A stretch of 64,000 nucleotides of DNA from Diphasiastrum complanatum (lineage: Eukaryota > Streptophyta > Lycopodiopsida > Lycopodiales > Lycopodiaceae), in the NCBI GenBank assembly GCA_029204225.1, contig CM055096.1, positions 68,269,741 to 68,333,740 of the forward strand, in the 5' to 3' direction. Below the pieces are notes generated by a model that was given only the letters and a program-made list of their open reading frames with translations, was not told where the DNA came from and ran no database searches. Positions 51,620 to 62,284 of this stretch are shown here, piece after piece. A program made the translations under genes and the position numbers. The first letter of the stretch is position 1; each line of letters begins with the position of its first letter.

Positions 51620-51959
51620 GGGTGCCTAGAAGAAACTTCAATTGGTAATTATTTGACGGTTCCTTCTAAGCCTTTAACGACATTTTCTAAAATTCTAAAG
51701 GATGGGAGAGATGACCCGTCAAGTTAGTGGTGCCTTGATGGTCAATGGTATATTTCAGATCTTATGTCTTTCAAATGAAAAATTAGCCTGTTGAAATTAC
51801 TTCTGAAAATTGACAAGGGTACTTCAAGTCCAACTTCAATTAAGTTGTGACAGTTTAGAATTACCATTTGTTTTTTTTCGGTTGTCATGAAACAGATAGA
51901 ACTTGCAATTTGAAATTTTGTCCTATGGCCGAAATTGATGTCACCCACTGTTGAAAAGA

Positions 51960-53125
51960 GGTGGAAATGTACACACTTTTAGAGAATGGTATTTTATAAC
52001 ACATTTGAAGTTCACAACAACTTGAACTTTGAGATATCCTATGTCCTCTCGAAGTGAACTCCTGAAGGTCTACCCAGTGAACTTGAAGTGCTCCTTAAAA
52101 AAAAAAAATGGATAATGAAGTCAAGGTTCTTGTTCTTCAATGTATACTTCAAACTTCTGTAAAAATGTTGAAGTCCATTATGTTTTCAAGCAATTAGAAG
52201 AAGACAAACAGCACTTGAAAGTTCAAGTTGTCTTGACAATCACAAAACTTATGCTGTGAAGTTTTGATGTGATGCTTGAATCAGAAGTTTTGAAGCTCAC
52301 TGTTGAAAAGAGGTGGAGTTTTCTAAACTTTTTTGGCAAATTGTATTTTCTGAAGTTTCGAAGTTTGCAAAGCCTTGAAGATTGACAAGCTTTGATGTGA
52401 AGGTTACTGATAATTGAAGTTATGCTCCTTATGTTTTTTGAAGTTGCTCTATTTGAAGGATCAAAGTGCCCTTATGAAGTATGCACAACTGAACTTGAAA
52501 TTGAAGTTCTGTTAATTGTTTGAAGTGATGAAGTAAGCCCTAAGCCTGAATTGAAGAATGTTTGAAGGTCTGCTAAATTAAAGAACATATTGTCAAAGTG
52601 GAACTGTCTGATAGAAAGGCTATGAAAGATCAGCCTAACCAAAGAATGTGCAAAATTTACAAATTGAAGTTTTGCCTTTCTGCTTTAATTTTTCAGAAGT
52701 TTCCTAAGAGTGACAAACCAGTATTGAAAGACGACAGAATTTCAAAATAAATTTTTTTGTGTCATATATTGCTGTGAAGTTCTTACCTTGCAGAATAGCC
52801 TTCAACCTTGCAATGTGAACTACTCCAGCTTTGCAATGAAGTTTCAGCCCCTCAAATTGTGGTGAAGTAGTCGAAGAATTGATTTTCTATGCTATGCTAC
52901 TAAAGAACAAATTATATAAGGCAGTATTAATTCTTGGAGGTGTCATAGTGCAGAATAGGTTTACATGGTAGGACATTGGCTGTTGTCATTGTATGAACGA
53001 GGTAAATGCATAGATCCTGAAATGCACAAGAACTGGAGTTAAGTATCATGTAAAGAAAATGTGTAGAGAAAGCGTGCTCTAGTGATTTTTAAGGCATGAT
53101 GTAAAAGCTTCAACAAAGCTGACCT
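51960..53125 (+). other. GAAGTT-rich interior of the non-autonomous element
   Basis: More than ten copies of GAAGTT occur between about 52010 and 52850. CACTGTTGAAAAGAGGTGGA occurs twice, near 51946 and 52299. No coding sequence recognised. Confidence 0.5.
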
Positions 53126-53135
53126 TAAGGGAGGG
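53126..53135 (+). other. polypurine tract
   Basis: AAGGGAGGG directly before the 3' LTR. Confidence 0.8.
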
Positions 53136-53458
53136 TGTTGGAAATAATATTGGGTAATGCCACTTTGTTGGCTATTAATGGACATACTTGAAATGTACTC
53201 ATTAATGTAAATGTGGTGAAGGCCCAATGTGCCTCTAAATGGAGTAAGTTACTTTAGGGCCCTCCTAATGTGAATGGTGCTAATGCTAAGACGTTATTTG
53301 TGAGAAGGCATAACCTCCTCCTCCTCCTCTCTCTCACGTAGAGTTCATTCTCTCTTTCATTGTATGGTGCAAGCTTATTGAATATAAGCATATTGTTCTC
53401 TCTCCATCTCTCTTGTGTAATATGGCTTGAATCTCTATTGCGTGCTCTGATTTAGGCA
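53136..53458 (+). repeat. 3' LTR of the ispD-carrying element
   Basis: TGTTGGAAAT to TTTAGGCA, same length as the 5' LTR. Followed by ATAT. Confidence 0.92.
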
Positions 53459-54301
53459 ATATGAATATAACGTCATTCATATAGAACTTTTAAGAGTAGA
53501 CAGGCAAAAAATTGAATGTAAAATTCATGATAATGTAGTCTCACATACGAAAAAATTGAAGTTTCATCAGTACCCCCACATGTTTGACACATTATATCTT
53601 ACATATAAGTTGTTCGAAATGTAGGTCTCAAAATTTTTAGTTGATAAATGTATATATAAAGAATACACATGTGAAATGATTTGATGTGATTCATCATAGT
53701 TTATGAGATATGAATTTTTGAATAAGTACTTGAAATGCATAGTTTTGTGCACATTTTGTGACGACTCTAGTGTTAAAATGTTTGAGGGCTCTTTCTTCTA
53801 ATATGAAGATTGTAATGAAATGCATGTGCTAAGGTGATTCCTTGTTATTCAGTGGTATATTTCAAATTTCATGCTTTTTCGTCTCTGAAGTCCAATTTCG
53901 AGGTAAAGATAATCATGTTTGCCCTAGTGTTGACTAAAGTTGAAGGTTTCTTATTTGGAGAATATTTTGTCGAGTGAAATTATTAGTTTGAAAGGTTGTG
54001 AGAAGATCACACCTAGAAAAAATATGCTGCTTCCAAGAAGTTTCATCACTTTAGGACAGACTTTAAAAGTTCATTGTTTATGGTCCAAGTCATTATGTGA
54101 CAACTTTAGCCTTGCACTATGTGCCCAAAATGCAATTTAAAAAGACATAAAGTTTGTGTCAAGTGACATTAGGCAAAATTCATGTAATCAACATGAATTA
54201 CCAGTTCCAATTAAGCTGAATTATTTAATACTCCTAACTTGTGCCTCAAATAGCTATGTAGATGCATCAATGTGGACTAGAAATTCTCTCAATCAGAGAT
54301 G
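53459..54301. other. no gene recognised
   Basis: Right flank of the non-autonomous element, AT-rich with short unrecognised frames. Confidence 0.45.
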
Positions 54302-55380
54302 AATCTTTTCAGGCATTAGGTGCAGGTCTACAGTCAAAACTCTGGACAACTACCAGGCGGAGTTCAACAAGTACCAAGCTAGCGTAACTCAGGAACTCGT
54401 CTAGGCCAAACAAGCCCTCAAGGCTTGTCAGCAGTTTATGGAGAAGAAGGCTCACCCAAACCCATTGGTAATTCCAACGCCACCTCTCTTTGATGCTGTG
54501 CAGACAAGCATGAGCCAAGATCAAGGCCAGCAGGCAGCAGGGGACACAAGTCAGGATCAGGGGTCAGGCGGGCAAGACCAAGGGCCTCCTGATACTGGAG
54601 CAGACACGCAGGACCAAGGCCAAGACATGGGCCCCAGCCAGAGCCAAGGAGAAGGACAAGCCTCATCATCATGACGCTCGCGCTCTATATCTGTCAGCCG
54701 GGCTTTCAGATGCCCAAAGTCCGTGGAGGAGAAAATCAATGACTTCCTATCCAAATATCCCCACGAGTCTTCAAGAGGTGACTGGCAGATATCATTTTCA
54801 GCGCAAACCATCAAGGAAATTGAGCTACAGGCACTCTTCACCCTCTTATCACAACCAGAGTGGCGCCAGCAGCTATTCGAGCATGACCCTTTGGCCATCA
54901 AGGCTTATGTGACAAGTCCTCAACAAGTCCTCAACAATTCCAGACAAACACCCATTTTCTGCCATGCCTACCACGAACCAAATGGGCGGAATGTGGCACC
55001 CCAATGGACAAAATCACGCTCAACAACTGTAATTGGCCAAAAATCAACTCAGAGCACGGCTGGACAACGGTTGTAGACACCCAAAGGGCTCTCAATTGAG
55101 CATTTCAATTGTCCAACCCAACAGTCCGCGTGGCACCAACTTACGCCTGGGACTTGGAATATCTAATGGGTATAGATACCAAGTGGGATAATTTCCTCCC
55201 GCCAATCTGTTTTGATCCTAATAAGGCATTGGCCTCAGATGGCGTGGAAGATCAGCGGCCAATCGCTCATGTGTATTACTGAACCGGCCTTCTAGGCCAT
55301 CCCTGGATGAGCCATTTTCAAGCTTGGATCGATCAACGATGGATCACCGGCGTCCACAAGTGCACACAAATAAAGACTTG
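54302..55380 (+). pseudogene. unrecognised GC-rich coding remnant with QDQG repeats
   Basis: Frames join, with two or three shifts and stops, into one protein-like sequence. A helical start (LDNYQAEFNKYQASVTQELV) comes first, then a Gln/Asp/Gly-rich linker at 54510-54674 with QDQG repeated six times. A folded-looking part follows (EEKINDFLSKYP, WQISFSAQTIKEIELQALFTLL, WRQQLFEHDPLAIKAYV), and finally TYAWDLEYLMGIDTKWDNFLPP near 55140-55200. GC content and codon use differ from the neighbouring copia sequence. I cannot name the family; a gag of an unfamiliar retroelement is one option. Confidence 0.4.
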
Positions 55381-55507
55381 AAAAATATTGGCAGAATCAC
55401 CTTTATGAAAGATGTAACGACGTACCTGACCAACCAGAGGCGAACCAAGCAATCACTTTATTGAACCGGTAGAGTGCTGAGGGACCGGCACTACTTCAGG
55501 TCGTGGG

Positions 55508-56125
55508 TCCTGTTGGGATTATTCCCAACACAATGCGCGCAAATAAATAAATTCAGTAATAAATGTGTTGCGAGGGCATGGCTTCCTGCGCGTATAAGTC
55601 CATGGCCCAATGAGCACACAAGGCGATTGTAAATAGAAATAATAGACTTGGGCCCTTTGTAATCAAAATAAAACTTGAGGCCCAAAGTCCAGTTAGAACT
55701 TAGAATTTACTTTTTTAGAATTGGGTCCAATTTTGGACTCACATGAATCTTGTGATTTCTAATGTACTTTTTGTGGACCCTTGGATTAAGTTGGGTCCAA
55801 GATGAATTGATAGGATCAATATAAATATTAGCCAACAGGATTTTGGGGCAAGGGTCTTTCCCATTTATAAAAAGGCACCATTTGTACTCTATTTGGATGC
55901 TTAATGAGAAGGAGGAAACTCTACCATTTTTGGAAGAGAAGCGTCCTTATTTGTTATTCAATGCTTGCTATTGCTCTTGTTGTTTTTCATTTGCTTTCAA
56001 GTTCATGCTTTTTTTGTTTCATTAGTTTATGTTTCTCCCTTAGCAAGTACAATGAGCAAGTGAGCTAACCTCTCTCCTCACACACACACACTCTCTCTCT
56101 ATTTCTCTATTCCTCTACCTTCTAT

Positions 56126-56191
<66 letters not shown>

Positions 56192-56340
56192 TACAAATCA
56201 TGTTGAATGCTAGTTTAGTGGAGTAGAGTTAGTAAGAGTAGTGTTAAAGGTGGTAGTGTTTGTGTAAGAAGTAGAGAACTATCTAAAAGTACCATCTTTA
56301 CATAGTTAGGTACCTATCCAGTGTTCTAACCCTTGTTGAT
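55508..56340 (+). repeat. LTR-like sequence with CT/CA arrays
   Basis: Begins TGTTGGGATTATTCCCAACA, a hairpin typical of LTR starts. It contains CA and CT arrays at 56078-56192. Copia gag of the same strand follows at 56350, so it is probably its 5' LTR and leader. The right end and primer site are not recognisable. Confidence 0.45.
56127..56192. repeat. (CT)n(CA)n compound microsatellite
   Basis: 51 bp of CT followed by about 15 bp of CA. Confidence 0.95.
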
Positions 56341-56349
56341 AGGCGAGAG

Positions 56350-57140
56350 GGCTACTACTACGCGAGATCTTTGACCCTAGCAAGACCAACCTCTTCTGCA
56401 AGTACTGAAAGAGAACCAACCATTACATCAAGGATTGTCGAGTTCTCAAACACAATGAAGCAAAAAAGAAGATGCAACAATAGGAGGGAGGTTTTGACTC
56501 TGTTAGAACGTCTCATGAAGACATGACACTGGTGATGGTACAAGAACAACAAATAGAGATGCCCTGCTATGGTATATCAATTTTGGTGCTTCTCAGCTCA
56601 TGACGCCATGCAAATTCTTATTTGAAGAACTCACACTGGCAGATTCGAAGTACATCTACTTCGGTGACTCAAGTGCACGAAGGCCAAAGATTGATTCGCC
56701 TTCAGCTTCTAGATGGAAATTCGACATTGCTTAATGGTATACTTTATGTGCCCAAATCAACAAATAATTTATTGTCAATTAGCAAGATCACAGATCAAGG
56801 ATGTAGAGCTTTGTTCAATTCGAAATAATGTACTATTTTGGATAAAGATTATAATGAAATTCTCTCTACAAACAAAGAAGGTAATTTGTATATCTTGAGT
56901 CATGATTATGCACTTTCTACCATTGTGAGTACTTCTAATGCCCATTTATGGCATCAAAGGCTAGGACATTGAAACATGAGAGCAATCTCATACATGCATC
57001 ACAATAGCATGGTTAAGGATTTAAGTTTAAATGTTGCCTCCACAGATCTTAGAAATGTCTATGAGATGTGCTTACTAGGCAAACAACCTAGATGAAGATT
57101 CCCAAAGGGACAAGCCATTAGAGCTAAGTCCATTTTAGGT
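56350..57140 (+). pseudogene. copia gag end, protease flap and pre-integrase fragment
   Basis: A zinc-knuckle-like FCKY..KRTNHYIKDC opens the fragment. The protease active site is deleted or shifted, but the flap region survives at 56622-56828 (LLDGNSTLLNGILYVPKSTNNLLSISKI). GNLYILSHDYAL, AHLWHQRLGH and MCLLGKQPR..FPKGQAIRAKSIL form the pre-integrase domain. Several stops. This family differs from the others in the window. It ends near 57140 at a further LTR-like sequence. Confidence 0.75.
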
Positions 57141-57600
<460 letters not shown>

Positions 57601-57640
57601 TAATGATGACTGTTCGCAAAATGATGGAGAGTAAGAAGCT

Positions 57641-58330
57641 ATGCTGCAAAAGCCTTATAGAAGGCTTATCGGCTCACTGATGTATTTGGCAGATAACACA
57701 CGGCCAGACATCACTTACGTAGTATTCAAAATGAGCGAATTCAATATCAACCCAGGACCTACACACTGGAAGATTGCAGAAAGGACTTTGCAATACATGA
57801 AACAGACAAAGGACTATGGTCTTTGTTTTTCTCAGGATGCAGGCTTTCAGATTTAGTCCTACAGCAATGCGAGTTGGGCATCCATAAAGGACGACTCCAA
57901 GAGCATTTTAGGAGGAACAACATAGCAACAAATGCCATTGTTCTCTGGATCAATAGGAAATAGACAATAGTTGCACAGTCATCTTGCAAAGTGGAATATG
58001 TTGCAACAGGCAAGATGGCCAATGAGCTTACATGGCTCAGGCAGTTCCTCGACGGACTAGGAGAGAAAAGTGATGAACCACTGATTCTGCATATGGACAG
58101 CACGTCTGCCATACATCTAACAAGGGATCTCGTGTTTCATTCTAGAACAAAGCACATTGCTATCAAGTATCATCTGATAAGGAATCTAGTTGAAAAAGGA
58201 AGGCTAAAGACCAAGTTCGTTCCAACCAAAAAGATGGTGGCTGATATTCTTACAAAGTCTCTTGACAAGGCAATGTCTGAAAAACAACGTGCAAGTCTAG
58301 GTGTGATGAAGCTACCATGCTTTGAGAGGG
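57641..58330 (+). pseudogene. Tnt1-like RT thumb and RNase H
   Basis: YRRLIGSLMYLADNTRPDITY and PTHWKIAERTLQYMKQTKDYGL come first. A stop follows at 57854, then a shifted region with DDSKSILGGTT, then 57991-58330 with EYVATGKMANELTWL, HMDSTSAIHLTRDLVFHSRTKHIAIKYHLIRNL and MVADILTKSLDK. It continues the RT at 49713-50574 in family and orientation, so both probably come from one element. Followed by a polypurine tract and LTR. Confidence 0.85.
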
Positions 58331-58349
58331 AGCTGAAGAAACTTAAGAT

Positions 58350-59401
58350 TGTTGCCCACAAAGCTTCGCTAGTTTATGAACTGCAAAACACAATCTACCG
58401 CTACTGCAACCGCATCGTTGCTTACACGAACGGCAACGATGACGAAGACCAGCAAACTGCAGATCGCAATAAACTGCAAACTGCAACTTTAAGCAAACAA
58501 ACAAAGATGTTCGTAGGGAACGACAAGTCAACTCCTGCAGACCATGAGCGACGACCAAAGACCAACCACAATGGCCTCAACTACGATTGTAAAGGCGACC
58601 CTGGAGGTGGCGCACTTTATGACCGACGATCAACCAAGTACCGGGACAACAAACTGACACCACAGACGAAGTTGACAGAAAAAACTAAATGCAACGACGT
58701 GGCAGGTTTAGCAGTTCTTGTAATCATTCAATTACATTAAAGACCACCTCCTTCCTCTATTCATATACATATAGAGGATGGATGGGAGGATGTATATATA
58801 CATAGAGCGAGAGAGAGAGTGAACATATACAGACAGACAGACAAGTCTGAGTCATTGGATGCTGAATGTGAGGATGGAAAGTCGTTCACTAGTAAGTGAG
58901 ACGAGCTGAATCAATCACACCTCTAAGGTTAGACATAGAGAGAAATAGATAGAAGTATTTGCTAGTAAGCACTCGTCATCTATTCCATCCGTATGCCAAT
59001 CAGCGCTTTAGGAATCACTGTGATTAAAACAGATTTTTCCTTATCTCTTGTCTACGACACATAATCATTGAATGCATTATGTCTATTAAATGTTCCTCTA
59101 AGATTAGCTGTTATTTGTTCTATTTTGTTATTCCGCACAAAGGCTCATCATAACTAAAATAGTAGTAGATCGGGAACTGATCACTGCACCTTAGAAGTGG
59201 AAAGATCTTAATTAGCAGCAGTAGCTACAATTACGAGTTCTACTCTATCTAGGTACATTAGGAATCTGTTAAAGTAGGACATTCCAAATGGCGAGATCAT
59301 AGCAAGCATATTGCTCACTGATCAACCATAGATATCAGATGAGAATGTGTTATTTCTCATTTCATAGTCTCTACTCTGTAGCTAAAATACAGATTCCAAC
59401 A
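58350..59401 (+). repeat. 3' LTR of the Tnt1-like element
   Basis: TGTTGCCC to TTCCAACA, 1052 bp, preceded by a purine-rich stretch (58322-58340). TATATATA near 58788-58796 is followed by a GA-rich tract. The open frame running into it from RNase H is accidental. Confidence 0.6.
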
Positions 59402-60432
59402 CCTCTATATGCAAGTCATAAATAGCAAAAAATCTATGTCCCTCTTTGTTTTTTGCATGCATGCCCAAGCTTTCAACCTATATGACACACTGACGTCATC
59501 ATCAACAACTAGCATCAAATAAACATTATCTATTTGCATACACAAAATCATTTCATATATGTTCTTTATTGTTGTCATATCTTTACCCATGCAAACACTT
59601 TGATCAAAGTTCAATCCTTGAGATAAGAAAATAAATGCTAACCACTATGCCACTATTCCAAGACAAGCATGATTTGAAAATAGCTAATTACGTTGTCTAA
59701 ATGTTAGACAATCTTTACTCAAGAAATTGGCGGCAAGGTCTTTGTGATATTAATCACAATGTTCTAATTTTTTTATGCCACGAAAATATGGATGTGAGTA
59801 TCCAATGATTGACAGCCACATAAGACATGCAAATGTGTAGCCCATCATCAAGTATTCACAAACACATTTTGTTAAGATATGCATGTGCCATGTGTTAATC
59901 TTTCATTGGTTGTTTGTATGAAAATGTGGTGAAAGGTTCAAATTTCCACGTGATGAATGAAAAGAGTTACCCCACACGAGGGCAAATGTAACGAGGAATA
60001 CACCTTTCCATGTCTTGAGTTTTAAATCGGTAACAATAAATTATTAAGGCAAAAGTAGCAAGGAATACACTTTTCACATGTCTTGATTTGGCACTAGTGC
60101 CTACTAGGACTCACTCCGCCCCGTGTCCTTTTCTCTTCTTTGTGGGGTAGCCTAATACTCTTTTTTATTTCCTTCATCAAAACTACTAAGACAAGCCATT
60201 TGGGCTTTTGCACTTACTTTTCTATCAACCACAAAAGCAAACAATCTAGCTTTCAGCTCATTGGTAATGCTAATTCTGCAGATATCTCATCACTCCCTCG
60301 CCGATCTTTCACTCTACTCCGATCTGCCCACAACCCAGTTTGATCAGGCCAGTTGAGTGAATAGACTGCCCATTAGACCTCAATTCTGATCAATTCTTCA
60401 CAGCAATGCTGTCGATCTGTGTGCATTGCTTG
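59402..60432 (+). other. upstream region of the ERF gene
   Basis: No gene or retroelement domain recognised. A G-box CACGTG lies at 59947-59952, about 600 bp before the start codon. The + frame at 60140-60343 shows no known domain. Confidence 0.5.
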
Positions 60433-60439
60433 TATATAT
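60433..60439 (+). promoter_or_regulatory. TATA box of the ERF gene
   Basis: TATATAT about 110 bp before the ATG, which would give a 5' leader of roughly 80 bases with a pyrimidine-rich stretch at 60488-60510. Confidence 0.55.
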
Positions 60440-60549
60440 GAGCCCCAAGAAAGACAACACGGAAGCAAGACCAATCTAGCTTAAAATAGCTTTCCTTTTT
60501 CTTTTCTTTGGCTTTGGATACCTGCAATAAAATCCGGCAATCATCGCAG

Positions 60550-61350
60550 ATGAGTCAAACAGACTCAGTATCAAATGAGGAAAAAGACTATTGCAGAAGC
60601 TCAGCAGAAGCCGAAAACATTCTGTTACAGGAAGCATTGGCTGAGGAAAATAAAGAAATAAAATGCAGGGGAAGCGAAGAGGGAGTGGCTTGGCAAAAAG
60701 ACTCGGATTTGTACACTAGGATGCGGTACAGAGGCATCCGCAGGAGAAGTTGGGGCCAATGGGTGTCAGAAATCAGAGAGCCTCGCAAAAGAACTAAGAT
60801 CTGGCTAGGGTCCTTTCCTACCCCAGAGATGGCTGCTCGCGCCTACGACTCCGCCTTGCTCTGCCTCCGGGGCCCAAATGCGCCCTTCAATTTTCCTGAT
60901 TCTCCCTTGGTCATCCATCCTGGGCTGTGGTCTTCCAAGAAGGACATCCAGGCCATTGCAGCATCAACTGCACTCTGCTTTGGGGTCAATTTTGTAAGTG
61001 CAAGTGAACCTATCAGTACCAATTCTGAATCACCACATCACAGTGTGGCACCAGAAGTGCATGAAGAAAGCGTTATGCGTAGCTTCAACTCTTGCAATAA
61101 CCACGACAGTGATAGCTTTGATCAGTTTGAGTCAAATTCAGTGTCTGATACACAGCAAGACTGGTTGAAGGAAGTCGGATTGGAAGAAGATCTAAGGTTG
61201 ACACTCCCTGATATGGCTCAAGGGATGCTGCTAGATCCATTTCTTCCACTTCAATTAATGTATAATTATAATGTCAGCCAACCCCAAGAATCGGAAGAGG
61301 CTGCTGCTGATGACAATAGCAGCAATTCCGTAATCCCTTTATGGACCTAG
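60550..61350 (+). CDS. AP2/ERF transcription factor, DREB type
   Basis: 266 residues from the first in-frame ATG (60550) to TAG; the frame is open 14 codons further up but without ATG. A single AP2 DNA-binding domain spans about residues 59-116 ([28 protein letters not shown] ... [15 protein letters not shown] ... FNFPD, given in parts). Val of QWV and Glu of REP are the DREB-type contact residues, so a DRE/CRT-like site is the expected target. The C-terminal half is acidic and carries [11 protein letters not shown], a motif of group II/III DREB factors, an LRLTL sequence at 215-219 like an EAR repressor motif, and VIPLWT at the end. No intron, as is usual for the group. The only intact host gene seen. 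Expected to act in the nucleus. Confidence 0.93.
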   Translation: MSQTDSVSNEEKDYCRSSAEAENILLQEALAEENKEIKCRGSEEGVAWQKDSDLYTRMRYRGIRRRSWGQWVSEIREPRKRTKIWLGSFPTPEMAARAYDSALLCLRGPNAPFNFPDSPLVIHPGLWSSKKDIQAIAASTALCFGVNFVSASEPISTNSESPHHSVAPEVHEESVMRSFNSCNNHDSDSFDQFESNSVSDTQQDWLKEVGLEEDLRLTLPDMAQGMLLDPFLPLQLMYNYNVSQPQESEEAAADDNSSNSVIPLWT

Positions 61351-62284
61351 ACACCTGAACTTATCCATCAGGTAATAGTTATACAATAGCAGCAGCTCAT
61401 CGTTTCAGGAAATCTTCTCATAAAATCAGTGAATTTTCTGCCTGAGATAAAGCAAAGAATAGGTCAAATCAGCAGAGGCTCGCAAAACTGAATTGCAAAT
61501 TCATTGTACAATGTTTTTGAGCAGCAGTGGCAAGGAGTCGGTTTATTTGATGTAGATGAAAGCAGCAGTTCTTTATGCCGAATCCCTTCATTACATCTCA
61601 GGCTCAGCATTCTGATCAAAAGAAATCCAGAATGCTCAATTTTTGCAGCCAATTACGACAGCCATTGCATTTTTGAGAATGTTTCTCTAATTCTTGGTGA
61701 CTGTCAGTCCTACTTAAGTCTTCCTTCCAAATTTCAAGGTTAATTTTTCCTTTTCATTGTAATACCTGAATCAAAAGGAACTGAGTCTCAGAAACAGAGG
61801 TTATAGAGCAAATCAATTCAGCTTTTACTCAGACTAGGTAGCCACTCAAAACTAATTAAATGCATTTATTTAAACATCAGATCCATGCTTTAATTCAAGG
61901 CTTACAAGCTTCAAATACTTTAATTCAAGTCATAAGCTCCAAAAATGCAAGTGTTTGGATTCTCTCAACAAGAAGTAAATTGATTTGATCCATTATGTAA
62001 TTTTCTCCATCTTGGATCTGATAATAAGGTTTCATAGCACTTGACCTAACAGTAGCCCTACCCTAATCATGCCCTAAATCAAGGCCCATAAGTGATAATT
62101 ATCCTTGATTTTATTAAAAATGATGGGGAAACCCCATGATCAAACATGAAGATTAAAGTATTTAATATAAAATACCATAGAACGGTAGAAATGAATTAAG
62201 CTACCTAAAACCTAAGTTAGAATAGTAAGCTAATTACTTAAAACCAACTGCCCGATGTTTGTCAGAAATAAAATATTAAACTAA
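61351..62284. other. 3' flank of the ERF gene, no gene recognised
   Basis: Contains the presumed 3' untranslated region. The + frame at 61504-61743 is unrecognised. No strong polyadenylation signal can be singled out. Confidence 0.5.

Larger units (their letters stand above)
50797..53458 (+). mobile_element. complete non-autonomous LTR retrotransposon carrying an ispD fragment
   Basis: Two 323-bp LTRs (50797-51119 and 53136-53458), a perfect primer site (51120-51131), a purine tract before the 3' LTR (53126-53135) and ATAT on both outer sides define a complete element of 2662 bp. The LTRs differ at about 15 positions by hand count. The 2.0 kb interior has no gag, protease, integrase or RT, so it must move with enzymes from other elements. 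It contains a MEP cytidylyltransferase fragment at 51350-51619 and a stretch rich in GAAGTT. Confidence 0.92.

Noticed and set aside
53459-54301. Further exons of ispD next to the captured fragment
   Set aside because: No IspD-like residues found outside 51350-51619, and this stretch is outside the element.
58331-58740. Long C-terminal extension of the RNase H frame
   Set aside because: It runs through the polypurine tract and into the LTR; accidental open frame.
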